Shown: piece by piece, positions 27,551-36,954 of the stretch
How the letters are laid out: every line of letters starts with the position of its first letter
How positions within the stretch are numbered: position 1 is the first letter of the stretch
Assembly (NCBI GenBank): GCA_003169975.1
Contig: PNAA01000036.1
Location: forward strand, 181,437 to 245,436
Direction: 5' to 3'
Length of the DNA stretch: 64,000 bases
Source: Spartobacteria bacterium
GTDB lineage: Bacteria; Verrucomicrobiota; Verrucomicrobiia; Chthoniobacterales; UBA10450
Made by a program: the position numbers and the translations under genes
Notes under the pieces: model-generated
Database searches by the model: none
Told to the model about the DNA's origin: nothing
What the model saw: only the letters and a program-made list of their open reading frames with translations

Positions 27551-29034
27551 TGCCCCTCCCCCGGTTCACGCTCGAGCGGATTTAAGAAAGTCGGGACGCT
27601 CGCGGTGCGGCCAAAGCCGAGCAGCATCAAGCCAAAATGGAAGGCAAAAACAAGGTGCGAAACCGTCAACAAAATCCAGGACAAAGTGCGGCCGCGCAGA
27701 TAAGGCATGACCGTGTCCGTGATTTCCGAGAAGGGAAGCGTCGGATCGTTCAGGCTGAGCCCTTGGGCGAATCCGCCGACCAGGAGCAGAAGCACCATCA
27801 GGCCGATGCCGTAGGCGGAACCCCAGAAGTGCAGCTTGATGAGCGACGCGTAACGCCATTCCCGCCCCACGAGCCGCGGCACGATGTAGTACATCGAGCC
27901 AAAAATCACCATGGTGAAGAACGCGTAGAGACCCATGTAAGTGTAGCCCACGCTCGCTTCGGTGAACTGGACGATGCGCGCCATGGAGCGGAGCGAGATG
28001 ATCACGCCCACCACGCTGAAGGCGGAATAGGCGATCGCGCCGAAGACCGTAAAACGCAGCGTCGGGCTGTAGCGCATCAACGGAAAATAGCCGCGCATCG
28101 TCATGTGATGATTAAGGCCCACCGTAGCCACCGGGACGATGGTGAGAATGGTAGCGGCGATACTCGCGGTGATCATCCAGGCCGGGAATGGTCCATCAAC
28201 CAGACGCTGCATCCCGGTCCAACTGGAGAAGAGCGCGAAGGTCCAGAATCCGATCGTGGCCAGATAATAACTGTGCACCGGCCGGCCGATCACTTTCGGG
28301 ATCATGTAGTAGGCCGTGCCGAGCCCGATCGAACCAAACCAAAGGAAGAGCAGATTGTTGGCAAACCACCAGTTGACCGCCGCCTGCATCACGCCCTCCA
28401 CCGGAAGAATGAAAAGCATCACTTGCGCAGCGGCGTAGAGCCACGGAAACCAGAGGAACGCGCCTAACAAATACCATTGCGTGATGTAAACGTGACCGCG
28501 GCGACGGTAGCGGAACATGATCAATGCCCAGGTCATGATGAGCAGATAGGCGACGAACAGGGTGATCGCGGATGAGGCGGGAAACTCGAGCCACTCATAG
28601 CCCGTGCTGTCGCCGAGCAGGATCCCGACGATGCCCATCAGCACGCCAAGATTCCAAAAGGCCGCGCCGCTGATCAGGAGGAGCGGATGGCGCAGGGTGG
28701 TCCGGCAGAGGCGCGCCATCAACCAAATGGAGGTTCCCATTCCCGCCATCGATCCCCAGCCGTAAATGATGGCGTTAAGGTGCGCCGGACGAACCCGCCC
28801 CAGGGTGAGAAAGCTCACGTCTCCGAGGAAACCCGGCACATGCATCTTGAACGAAGTGAGCACGCCGAACAACGTCGCGACGAGCAGCCAGGCGATCGCC
28901 GAAGCGTAAAAAACGAGCACCGGCAGGCGGGTTGAGGCGTCGATCAGCGCGCGCTCGACGCGCTCGACATCGCTCGTCGTTACTTCCACGTCGCCTAACG
29001 GCGACTCCTGGGTCAATGCGGCGGGCTGGCTCAT
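27547..29034 (-). CDS. CcoN-like haem-copper oxidase homologue lacking active-site ligands
   Basis: The 495-residue, twelve-helix-like protein follows the CcoN sequence closely: GRVRPAHLNAIIYGWGSMAG with His85 kept, WWFANN, IPKVIGRPVHSYYLATIGFW and the PR turn. However, the WWYGHN CuB ligand is Asn226. The GPHHL pair is GMQRL (Gln276, Arg277) and the cross-linked Tyr is Ser270. The G-H-V-H-S pair of helix X is G-Y-T-Y-M (Tyr364, Tyr366). So CuB and haem b3 sites are predicted absent and the low-spin haem has at most one ligand. A new His pair, GLNHHMTMRG, is at 309-310. The frame is intact in a coupled operon, so it is probably functional in another way. The start is ATG 29034; the longer upstream frame overlaps other genes. 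Confidence 0.85.
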   Translation of the reverse strand: MSQPAALTQESPLGDVEVTTSDVERVERALIDASTRLPVLVFYASAIAWLLVATLFGVLTSFKMHVPGFLGDVSFLTLGRVRPAHLNAIIYGWGSMAGMGTSIWLMARLCRTTLRHPLLLISGAAFWNLGVLMGIVGILLGDSTGYEWLEFPASSAITLFVAYLLIMTWALIMFRYRRRGHVYITQWYLLGAFLWFPWLYAAAQVMLFILPVEGVMQAAVNWWFANNLLFLWFGSIGLGTAYYMIPKVIGRPVHSYYLATIGFWTFALFSSWTGMQRLVDGPFPAWMITASIAATILTIVPVATVGLNHHMTMRGYFPLMRYSPTLRFTVFGAIAYSAFSVVGVIISLRSMARIVQFTEASVGYTYMGLYAFFTMVIFGSMYYIVPRLVGREWRYASLIKLHFWGSAYGIGLMVLLLLVGGFAQGLSLNDPTLPFSEITDTVMPYLRGRTLSWILLTVSHLVFAFHFGLMLLGFGRTASVPTFLNPLEREPGEGH

Positions 29035-29219
29035 GAACGTTCGGATTGGGGCGCTGACTCCAGCGGCCGCAAAATCTTTCTTCGATCCCGACGGTCGAAC
29101 CAGCGCCGGCGCGGCATCACCAGGTCCGTCGCGCGGCCGATCGGTTCCGCGTGGTCGAAAATCACGGCCGCGTTTTCGTTGTAGCGCCTCAGGTTGGCGA
29201 AAAAGTCGGAAAAGCTCAT
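29031..29219 (-). CDS. Small soluble protein of the ACIII operon, unknown function
   Basis: This encodes 62 residues, MSFSDFFANLRRYNENAAV then IFDHAEPIGRATDLVMPRRRWFDRRDRR. There is no membrane helix or haem motif. Its stop overlaps the ATG of the CcoN-like gene by 4 nt and its start lies 5 nt after the preceding gene, so it sits fully within the coupled operon. The position could suggest a CcoQ or assembly role, but sequence gives no family I recognise. Confidence 0.6.
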   Translation of the reverse strand: MSFSDFFANLRRYNENAAVIFDHAEPIGRATDLVMPRRRWFDRRDRRKILRPLESAPQSERS

Positions 29220-29224
29220 CGGTT

Positions 29225-29689
29225 TTACGGTTGACCCGGCCGCGGCAACGGCGGCGTTTCTCCAGCTTTGGGAATTGGCGTGGCGGCGACCGGTGATGTT
29301 CCGGGCGCGGGCGCGGGCGCGGCCGCAGGCGAATTCGGCGCAGCCGCGGGCTCCGGCGTCGCGATCGGACCGGCGGACGCGGGTTTCTTCGCTTGCAGGT
29401 CGGCCAGCTCGAGTTGCATCGCGCGGTGGATCGGGATGTGGGCGACGCCTTTGGCTTTGTCGACCCAGCCATAGCTGCCCAGTGTCTTGTTCCATTCGTC
29501 GACCGCCGTCTTGAGCTTCTCGGCACGCGTCTTCGCGCGATCTTCCTCATAGCTCGACCCGCGGTGCATTGCACCGAAGGTGATCGCGACAATCACCCCA
29601 AAGAAAACGAATAGCACCACCGCCCATAACCAGCTGGAAAGCAGGAAGCGCGGCTGCTCGGGATGAATGAGTGTCTCGTCGTTAGGCAC
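29225..29689 (-). CDS. Single-pass membrane protein of the ACIII operon
   Basis: The 154-residue protein has one helix (residues about 19-40, WLWAVVLFVFFGVIVAITFG). A short extramembrane segment with GWVDKAKGVAHIPIHRAMQLEL follows, and then a 50-residue Ala/Pro tail. The 'G-W-V-D...IPI-x-R-A-M' pattern recurs, to my memory, in small proteins next to ACIII and oxidase genes in other bacteria. No catalytic residues are seen. It starts 2 nt after actF; codons 2-4 fall in an exact CCTAACGA motif. The role is probably structural or in assembly. Confidence 0.7.
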   Translation of the reverse strand: MPNDETLIHPEQPRFLLSSWLWAVVLFVFFGVIVAITFGAMHRGSSYEEDRAKTRAEKLKTAVDEWNKTLGSYGWVDKAKGVAHIPIHRAMQLELADLQAKKPASAGPIATPEPAAAPNSPAAAPAPAPGTSPVAATPIPKAGETPPLPRPGQP

Positions 29690-29691
29690 GG

Positions 29692-30894
29692 TTAGTTGGT
29701 CAGGCGGAGCGATTCGATCAGGCGCGGGTCACGGACCGGAAAGAGCGAGGTTTGGCCGACGATGCGCAGGTAGAAAAAGGCGAGCGTGCCGCCGATCCCG
29801 ATGAGCGGCAGAAAATCAAGGATGCTGAGATGAACGCCGGTGCCGTGGAGCGCGGGCAGCACGATGACGTACACGTCGAGCAACTGCATGCAGACAATCC
29901 AGCCCGCGAGAGTGCAAAGCCAAGTCAGGTTCTTCTTGGTCGCACGCCAAAGCAAGATGGCGAAAGGGACAAAGAACCGGCCGATGACCAGAAACCACGA
30001 AAGCACGTTCCAGGATTCCGTATTTCGGACGATGTAATACTGCGTCTCCTCCGGGATGTCGGCGTACCAATAGAGCATGTATTGGCTGAAGCCGATGTAG
30101 GCCCAGAAAACGGTGAAGGCGAGGAGCCATTTCCCCATGATGTGGTAATGCTCGATCGTCACCACATCCTTGAGATAACCGGCGCGTTGCAGGGCCGCGG
30201 TGACCAGGATGAGCAACGCCATCGAGCTGCCCGCGGTCCCGGCAAAAATGTAAGGGCCCCACATGGTCGAAAACCAATGCCAATTCAGGCTCATCACCCA
30301 ATCAAAGGCGCCGAAGGTCAGGCAAAGCGCGAAGAGCGGAAGTCCAACGAAGGCCGCCTTGCGCATCCAGATGGTGAACTGCGGATTGCCGTCGTGATCC
30401 TGACGCACTGAAAACCGGCGCAGCAAATAAGCCAGGACCGTGAGGACAACGAAAAAGAAGACCGCGCGAAAGAGAAAGAATTCCCAGTTCAGGTAGCCGC
30501 GCTTCGCGTCCAGGAGCGGATCAACTCCGCGCGGAACATCCATCCAGCGGTAAAGATAGGCTCGCCAGAACCAGATCGGCAAAAAGAGAACACCCAACAC
30601 CGGGAGGAGGAGCGCGATGTTCTCGAGCTGCCGCCGCACGACGACGGACCACTCCGCATCGACCACATGATGCACGATCGTCCAGAAGAGACAGCCAATG
30701 CAGAGCGTAAAGAAAAAGAAGAACCCGAAGAGCCAGGAATAGCTGAATTGCACCGGCGAGCGATACGCCCCAATGAAGCTGAGAACGAGACCGACCAGAC
30801 CAATCAGGCCGCAAAGAATCGACAACCCGGCAAAGCGGGTGTTTTCAAAATACTCGCCTTCCGGCGCGGGCAGAACGTGGGATCGATCGCTCAT
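29692..30894 (-). CDS. actF: Alternative complex III subunit ActF
   Basis: This 400-residue polytopic membrane protein has about ten helices and is one of the two quinol-side NrfD/ActC-type subunits of ACIII. Blocks such as FRAVFFFVVLTVLAYLLRRFS, FGAFDWVMSLNWHWFSTMWGPYIF and YMLYWYADIPEETQYY are characteristic of ActF. The ATG at 30894 overlaps the actE stop (ATGA). An in-frame extension to 31008 lies inside actE and is disregarded. ACIII oxidises menaquinol and reduces a cytochrome c or oxidase directly. Confidence 0.92.
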   Translation of the reverse strand: MSDRSHVLPAPEGEYFENTRFAGLSILCGLIGLVGLVLSFIGAYRSPVQFSYSWLFGFFFFFTLCIGCLFWTIVHHVVDAEWSVVVRRQLENIALLLPVLGVLFLPIWFWRAYLYRWMDVPRGVDPLLDAKRGYLNWEFFLFRAVFFFVVLTVLAYLLRRFSVRQDHDGNPQFTIWMRKAAFVGLPLFALCLTFGAFDWVMSLNWHWFSTMWGPYIFAGTAGSSMALLILVTAALQRAGYLKDVVTIEHYHIMGKWLLAFTVFWAYIGFSQYMLYWYADIPEETQYYIVRNTESWNVLSWFLVIGRFFVPFAILLWRATKKNLTWLCTLAGWIVCMQLLDVYVIVLPALHGTGVHLSILDFLPLIGIGGTLAFFYLRIVGQTSLFPVRDPRLIESLRLTN

Positions 30895-31601
30895 TTTTTC
30901 TCCGGCTCCACTTTCTTCTCCAGTTGCGCCTGATCTTCCGGCGGCACGTCGGCCGCGCTGGCGTGCTGGCTCCGCTGCAAGGCACGCAGGTAAGAGATGA
31001 TCGCCCAACGATCCTGCACCGTGACCCGCGGTCCGTAGGCCATCATGGTGTTCTTGCCGTGCGTGATGGTGTTGAAAATTTCACCGTCCGCCATCTTACG
31101 GATACGGTCGTCCTGCAGACTAACGACCGTCGCCAGGCCATATTGCTTCACGATTCCGTCTCCGGCCGCGAGCGGGCCGTGACACACCGCACAGTTAATG
31201 TTGAAGCGCTGCTGGCCGCGTTGCATCAGCGCCGGCGTCACTTCCAGCGGAATGCCGGTGCCCCAGTTCGCGCCCATCTTGCCGGTATTGTAATAGTCGG
31301 TCCCTTCGCTAAACCCGAGACGCGGATGCATCGCCATCTCGCCGGCCGCATCGACCGCCGCGCCGGCGGCGTCCGGCAGCGGCATGTCGTAGCCGATGGG
31401 CACCGTGCCCTCGACCGGCTTGCGGGCGCCGCGTTGATCGGCAAAAAAATCGAGCTCCGACTGCGCGCGGACCTTCGGTTGGCGGACCATGTCTGGAAAA
31501 ATTTCGATCTCCGGCTTGCTGCTTTTTTGGCCGCGGAAACCGAAGACCGCGATCCAGGCGATCGTGACCAGAACAAAAATGAGGAAGAAGGCGCGCAGCA
31601 T
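30891..31601 (-). CDS. actE: Alternative complex III monohaem cytochrome c subunit ActE
   Basis: The 236-residue protein has an N-terminal signal/anchor (MLRAFFLIFVLVTIAWIAVFG) and one cytochrome c domain with INCAVCHGPLAAGDG. A Met in NTMMAYGPRV is a plausible sixth ligand. It is expected on the periplasmic face, bound to the ActA-B part. The start lies 2 nt after the actD stop, and the 3' end overlaps actF. A Lys/Glu-rich C-terminus (EKKVEPEKK) ends the protein. Confidence 0.92.
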   Translation of the reverse strand: MLRAFFLIFVLVTIAWIAVFGFRGQKSSKPEIEIFPDMVRQPKVRAQSELDFFADQRGARKPVEGTVPIGYDMPLPDAAGAAVDAAGEMAMHPRLGFSEGTDYYNTGKMGANWGTGIPLEVTPALMQRGQQRFNINCAVCHGPLAAGDGIVKQYGLATVVSLQDDRIRKMADGEIFNTITHGKNTMMAYGPRVTVQDRWAIISYLRALQRSQHASAADVPPEDQAQLEKKVEPEKK

Positions 31602-31603
31602 GA

Positions 31604-32158
31604 TTACTCCTCGTGCACCACGGTGATGTGCCGGCCGCCGGTTCGTTCCAGCAGCTCGCGCGCTTCGTTCTCGCTGAAGCGCGGATCGCGCGCCTCGAGC
31701 ACGAGGAAAAATCCGTCGTTCGTCACGCGCTTGAACCGTTCCCAGTTGAACATCGGATGGTTCCAGCGCGGGAGGAAATTCATCGTCAACATGGTGGAAA
31801 ACGCCGTGAATGCCGAAAACAGAATCGTGAGCTCAAACATGATCGGGAAAAACGCCGGCACCGTCCAAAAGTTGGTCGGTTTCCCGTGGACGATGACCGG
31901 ATAGAGATAGGAGGAAGGCCCGAATTCCAGCACGGCGGCGGTCAGCAGCCCGGTAATGCCGCCGACCAGCACGACCGCGCTGAGCCACGATTTGCCGAGG
32001 CCCATCGCGTCGTCCATTCCGTGAATCGGAAAGGGCGAATGCACATCCCAGCGTTTGAAGCCGGCATCGCGCACCTGTTTCGCGGCCTCGTAGAGCGACG
32101 CGGCGCTCGGATATTCGGCCGCCATTCCGTAAACGCGATTACCGCTCGGCGTGATCAT
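31604..32158 (-). CDS. actD: Alternative complex III subunit ActD (DUF3341)
   Basis: The 184-residue protein has a soluble start ([44 protein letters not shown]). Two membrane helices follow (about residues 60-80 and 98-120), then [19 protein letters not shown], the DUF3341/ActD pattern. It is an accessory membrane subunit without cofactors. The ATG at 32158 overlaps the actC stop in ATGA. Confidence 0.93.
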   Translation of the reverse strand: MITPSGNRVYGMAAEYPSAASLYEAAKQVRDAGFKRWDVHSPFPIHGMDDAMGLGKSWLSAVVLVGGITGLLTAAVLEFGPSSYLYPVIVHGKPTNFWTVPAFFPIMFELTILFSAFTAFSTMLTMNFLPRWNHPMFNWERFKRVTNDGFFLVLEARDPRFSENEARELLERTGGRHITVVHEE

Positions 32159-33615
32159 GTGCGCTCCTTCCCTCCGGCCGTGACGGGATGATGCTCTTCT
32201 GGCGGCACGTAGTGCGGATCAGCTTCCGGCAGGACGATCTTCACTTCCGACATCGCGATCATCGGAGCGAACCGAATGAAAAGCAGGAAGAGCGAAAGGA
32301 AAATTCCGAAGGTGCCGATGAAGGTCCAGATGTCGACCCAGGTGGGAGTAAACAGGCCCCAAGACGAGGGAAGAAAGTCGCGGTGCAAACCGCCGACGAT
32401 GATGATGAAACGCTCGAACCACATCCCGGCGTTGACGCACATGCAGACGAAGTAAACGACGAAGATGTTGCGCCGGCACCACCGGAACCAGAAGAGCTGC
32501 GGCGAAAGCGTGTTGCAGAACAACATGCCGACCCACCAGTACCACCAGTAGGGACCGAAGATGCGGTTATAGAAGGCGAATTTCTCGTATTGATTGCCGC
32601 TGTACCAGGCGATGAAAAACTCCATCGCGTAGGCGTAGGCGACGATGGAGCCGGTAAGCAGAATGATCTTCGCCATCTTGTCGATGTGCTGCGGCGTGAT
32701 GATGTCCTGCAGCTTGAAAATGGCGCGCGCCGGAATCATCAGGGTCAACACCATGGCGAAACCGCCGAAGATCGCGCCCGCGACGAAGTAGGGCGGGAAG
32801 ATCGTCGTGTGCCAGGTCGGAATGACGGAGGTCGCGAAGTCGAAGGAAACGACGCTGTGCACCGAAAGCACGAGAGGCGTCGAAAGTCCAGCGAGAAGGA
32901 GATATGCCATCTCGTAATGCCGCCAGTGGCGATTCGAGCCGCGCCAGCCGAGCGCAAAGATTCCGTAGAAGAATTTCTTGATCTTGGAAGTCGCGCGGTC
33001 GCGCAACGTGCCCAGATCGGGAATCAAACCGGTGTACCAAAAGAGCACGGAAACCGAGAAATAAGTTGAGACCGCGAAGACGTCCCAGAGCAGCGGGCTG
33101 CGAAAGTTTGGCCAGATCGCGTATTGGTTAGGCACGGGCGCGAGGAACCACGCCATCCAGACGCGGCCGACGTGAATGCCCGGGAAAATGGCGGCGCAGA
33201 TGACCGCGAAAAGCGTCATCGCTTCGGCCGAGCGATTGATCGAAGTGCGCCATTTCTGGCGGAGCAAAAACAGGATCGCGGAGATGAGCGTGCCAGCGTG
33301 ACCGATACCGATCCAGAAAACGAAGTTGGTGATGTCCCAGGCCCAGCCGACCGGGGAATTCAAGCCCCAGGTCCCAACACCGGTCGAGATTTGGTAGCCG
33401 ATGCAGGTCAATCCGAAGGTCGCGATCGCGGAAGTGATGGCAAAGGCGACCCACCACCAGCGCGGCGTGGGATTCTCGACCGCGCCGGAAATGCGATTGG
33501 TCACCCAATCGAAATTGCGCTTGTTCAAGACGAGCGGAACGCGCGCCAGCGGCGGTGCGACGGAGGCCGAAGCCTCGCTTGCGATCACCTCTGATGCAGT
33601 GGCTGGACCGTCCAT
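32155..33615 (-). CDS. actC: Alternative complex III NrfD-like quinol subunit ActC
   Basis: This 486-residue polytopic protein of the NrfD/PsrC family holds the quinol-binding site of [54 protein letters not shown] and [21 protein letters not shown] are family hallmarks. About ten helices follow a 45-residue cytosolic N-terminus. It starts 27 nt after actB. Together with ActF it forms the membrane core of the complex. Confidence 0.94.
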   Translation of the reverse strand: MDGPATASEVIASEASASVAPPLARVPLVLNKRNFDWVTNRISGAVENPTPRWWWVAFAITSAIATFGLTCIGYQISTGVGTWGLNSPVGWAWDITNFVFWIGIGHAGTLISAILFLLRQKWRTSINRSAEAMTLFAVICAAIFPGIHVGRVWMAWFLAPVPNQYAIWPNFRSPLLWDVFAVSTYFSVSVLFWYTGLIPDLGTLRDRATSKIKKFFYGIFALGWRGSNRHWRHYEMAYLLLAGLSTPLVLSVHSVVSFDFATSVIPTWHTTIFPPYFVAGAIFGGFAMVLTLMIPARAIFKLQDIITPQHIDKMAKIILLTGSIVAYAYAMEFFIAWYSGNQYEKFAFYNRIFGPYWWYWWVGMLFCNTLSPQLFWFRWCRRNIFVVYFVCMCVNAGMWFERFIIIVGGLHRDFLPSSWGLFTPTWVDIWTFIGTFGIFLSLFLLFIRFAPMIAMSEVKIVLPEADPHYVPPEEHHPVTAGGKERT

Positions 33616-33642
33616 CCTAAAAATCGCCTTCTAGGGATCTCA

Positions 33643-36600
33643 TCACGGTTGTGGCTCCGGTGGCAACCCCGGCGCGGTATTTTCGACGGGCGGCATGGCT
33701 TCATCTCCGATACTCGCAACCGCGATCTCGCCCGCATCCGGCATCTTTGGATTGGGATTCCGAATCCGCGCCAGATAACTCGTTCGCGTCTTCACGTTCA
33801 AGTATTCGAGCAGCCGATAATTTCGGTTCTCTGCTTTGATCTTCGAGACGCGCGTCTCCGGATCGGCGATATCACCAAAGACGATCGCCTCCGCCGGGCA
33901 CGCCTGCGCGCAGGCGGTGGTGAAGGAATCACGCGGGATGAGCGTCTTGTCCGATGCGCCCGCGCGGACGTGCGCCGCGATCTGTGCCTCCTCGATGCGC
34001 TGCACGCAGTAGGTGCACTTCTCCATCACGCCGCGCATCCGCACCGTGACGTTCGGATTTTTCTGCAGCTTCACCGTGTCGGGCGCGCCTTTTTCGGTCA
34101 AAGGCCCGAGATATTCCTGGTAGACCGAGAATCCGCCGATCTTTTTCTTGCCGATCGGTCGCTGGTTGTAATCGAAATAATTAAAACGCCGCACTTTGAA
34201 CGGGCAGTTATTCGCGCAATACCGGGTGCCGATGCAGCGATTGTAGACCATCACGTTCAGCCCGCTTTCGCTGTGAATCGTGGCGTTGACCGGGCAGACG
34301 GTTTCGCAGGGCGCGTTCTCGCAGTGCTGGCACATCATCGGCTCATGCACCATCTCGGGATTTTCCGGCCACTCGCCCTTGTCCTGGTTGAAAGGCTTGG
34401 CGCTCGCGTAGTAGCGATCGATCCGGATCCAATGCATTACGCGGCCATGAGCGACCTGCAATTTGCCGACGATCGGGATGTTGTTTTCCGCCTGGCAGGC
34501 GATGACGCACGCATTGCAACCGGTGCAGGAGTTGAGGTCGACCGTCATGCCCCACTGCTGCGCCGCGTCGAGTTTGGGATGCGTGTAAAGCGAAGGCAAC
34601 TGCGGCGGCAATTCTTCGTCGCCCGCGATCTTCTTCACGAAATCCTCGTCGCCGCGATAATGCTCGAGAGTCGCTTCCCGCACAAGGCCGCGGCCTTCGA
34701 TCGAGAAATGCTCCTGGGTGGTTGAGAGCGGATAGGTGCCGGCCACCTTTTTCACCTGCACGCTCGCGATCGCCTTGTCGTCGGCGATGATGAAATGCGG
34801 GTTCGAACTGGTGCGGAGCAGATAAGCGTTAAAACCCGCTTCTTCGCCGACCGGGCCGGTGTGTTTGCGTCCGTAGCCTAACGGAATGGTGACCGAGTTT
34901 TCCGCGTGCCCCGGGACGATGAGCGCGGCGATCACCAGTTCGCGCCGGATCGGTTTGCCTTGCCGATCTTTCGCCTTGTCGGTGACCACGACCTGCACTA
35001 GGTCGCCATCCTTGACGCCGGTGCGATGCGCAAAAGCCGGACTCATCATGGCCGCATTGTCCCAGGTGAGCTTGGTGATCGGGTCGGGCATTTCCTGGAG
35101 CCAGCCGTTGTTGATGTAACGGCCGTCGTCCGTCGAGTAACTGCCCACCAGCACGATCTCGGGCGAATCCTTTGTCGGCGCCGGCGTGTCGTTGCTCCAA
35201 AGGGTGTGCGCGACGCCGCCGGCGGAGTTGCCGTTGAATTTTGGGGTTTGATCCTTCGGTGGCAGGTGGGCAGCGAAGCCGTCGTGCAAAAACTTGCTCC
35301 ACGCGGTGTCGAAATCACCCGGCGGCGCGGTCGCGCGGAAAGTTTCCTGCACGAGCTGCGGGCCATCCACGCTCGGCTGACCGAGCACGGTCCAAAGGAG
35401 ATCGAGTTCCGACATCCCTCCGAAGAGCGGCAGGATCAGCGGCTGGATCCCCACGTAGGAGCCGCTCGGCGTGAGGGCATCGCCCCAGGTCTCGAGGTAG
35501 TGCGCCGCCGGCAGGTGCCATTGGCTCAAGGCCGAGGTGGCGTCTTCATACTGGCCGAGCCTAACGACGTCGAACACTCTCTTCTGCAACTCGCCCCAGT
35601 CGACCGGTTGCTTGGTCTTGCGATCGAGCGTGATCGAGCGCAGGGCGTTGTAAACCGGGTCGCCGCCCATGATGAAGAGTTGCTGGATACGGCCGGAATC
35701 GATCTCGCTCGCGAGTTGCAGGATGCTGCTTTCGCGCGACGTGCGCGGTAACTCGCGGAGGAGCAGCGTGGTGCCGAGATTCTTCAGCGCGGCGTTGATC
35801 CCATAGACCATGAGCTGGACCACGACCGGCTGATGCGGCCCCGCAACGACCAGGCTGGCACCCGGTTTCGAGAGTAAATCCTGCGCCGCCTCTTCGAGCC
35901 AGCGTTCGTTGTATTTCTCGGCTTTGGTGGGCGCTTTGAGCGTGATCAGAACCGAAGAGAGAGCCGGATCCTTCGTCGCCACCGCGATCTTGCTCGCGAG
36001 CGCATGCGTGATCGCCGGGATCTGGCTTGCCCCGTAACGCAGGCGATGATCTGCCATTGCGCCGGTCAAGGTAAACCGATTCTCCACGACGTAGAGCCGG
36101 TTCATCGAGTCCTTGGCCTCGCGCACGCGGCGCCGCGAAGTGAAACCGCGGATCGAAGCGAGATCGCCTTCGCCACAGTTTAGAAAATCGCTGTCGAGCG
36201 CGAAGACGACATCGGCTTTGTCGAACTGCGGGATCAACCGCGTGTTGTCTCCAAAGCTGATCTGGGTCGAGAAATGCTGCGCTTCGCTCAGGAGCGGGTC
36301 GTAGACGCACCAGCGCATCTTCGGGAATTGCTTCGCGAGCTCGTTCCGCAAACGCTCGCGCGTCGGCGAGTAGGTTTCCTCAACCAGAAAGGCAAGGCCG
36401 GCGCCGCCGTTCGCCGTCATCTTTGGACGCAGCTCAGCGATGTATTTTTCGAACGCCGCGCGATCGGACAGCTCGTTCTTGTGCACGAAACGCTTCGAGC
36501 GCGCCGGATCGTAAAGATCGAGCAGCGACGCCTGTGCGAAGGCATCGGTCGCGCCGGCGCTATCGAGGTGCAACGGGTTGCCTTCGATTTTAATCGGCCG

Positions 36601-36954
36601 GCCGTCCACGGTCGAGACGACGAGCGGGATGGCACCGTAGCGTCGCGGCATGGCGGTCGCATAGTAAAGCGCCTTGCCGGGGATGACCCACTCGGCGCTC
36701 TTCGTGAAGGGCACCAAATGCATCTCCGGCTTGCGACAGCTATTCAGGCCAAACCCAGCCAGCGCCATCGAGGCACCCATCAGCTTGAGAAAACTGCGGC
36801 GCGAAACTTCGTCGCCTTCAATCTCCGCCGCGCCGGCGGGAAATTCCCGTTCCAGCCAGCCCCGAAATTCCGGCGTGTCGCTCAGTTCACCGAGGCTGCG
36901 CCAGTATTGCTTCCCGGTCTGCGACGGGGCCGGGTGTTGGAGGACGCGCTTCAT
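33643..36954 (-). CDS. actB: Alternative complex III Fe-S/molybdopterin-fold subunit ActB
   Basis: This 1103-residue fusion combines a molybdopterin-oxidoreductase-like half, apparently without cofactor as in other ActB proteins, and a four-cluster ferredoxin half. The start is ATG 36954, overlapping actA. A twin-arginine signal, SRRSFLKLMGASMALAGFG, lies near residue 50. Cysteine clusters include NSCTGCNACVIACQ, CQHCENAPCETVCP, RCIGTRYCANNCPF and CTYCVQ with CAQACP. It conducts electrons from quinol to the haem subunits on the periplasmic face. Confidence 0.95.
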   Translation of the reverse strand: MKRVLQHPAPSQTGKQYWRSLGELSDTPEFRGWLEREFPAGAAEIEGDEVSRRSFLKLMGASMALAGFGLNSCRKPEMHLVPFTKSAEWVIPGKALYYATAMPRRYGAIPLVVSTVDGRPIKIEGNPLHLDSAGATDAFAQASLLDLYDPARSKRFVHKNELSDRAAFEKYIAELRPKMTANGGAGLAFLVEETYSPTRERLRNELAKQFPKMRWCVYDPLLSEAQHFSTQISFGDNTRLIPQFDKADVVFALDSDFLNCGEGDLASIRGFTSRRRVREAKDSMNRLYVVENRFTLTGAMADHRLRYGASQIPAITHALASKIAVATKDPALSSVLITLKAPTKAEKYNERWLEEAAQDLLSKPGASLVVAGPHQPVVVQLMVYGINAALKNLGTTLLLRELPRTSRESSILQLASEIDSGRIQQLFIMGGDPVYNALRSITLDRKTKQPVDWGELQKRVFDVVRLGQYEDATSALSQWHLPAAHYLETWGDALTPSGSYVGIQPLILPLFGGMSELDLLWTVLGQPSVDGPQLVQETFRATAPPGDFDTAWSKFLHDGFAAHLPPKDQTPKFNGNSAGGVAHTLWSNDTPAPTKDSPEIVLVGSYSTDDGRYINNGWLQEMPDPITKLTWDNAAMMSPAFAHRTGVKDGDLVQVVVTDKAKDRQGKPIRRELVIAALIVPGHAENSVTIPLGYGRKHTGPVGEEAGFNAYLLRTSSNPHFIIADDKAIASVQVKKVAGTYPLSTTQEHFSIEGRGLVREATLEHYRGDEDFVKKIAGDEELPPQLPSLYTHPKLDAAQQWGMTVDLNSCTGCNACVIACQAENNIPIVGKLQVAHGRVMHWIRIDRYYASAKPFNQDKGEWPENPEMVHEPMMCQHCENAPCETVCPVNATIHSESGLNVMVYNRCIGTRYCANNCPFKVRRFNYFDYNQRPIGKKKIGGFSVYQEYLGPLTEKGAPDTVKLQKNPNVTVRMRGVMEKCTYCVQRIEEAQIAAHVRAGASDKTLIPRDSFTTACAQACPAEAIVFGDIADPETRVSKIKAENRNYRLLEYLNVKTRTSYLARIRNPNPKMPDAGEIAVASIGDEAMPPVENTAPGLPPEPQP

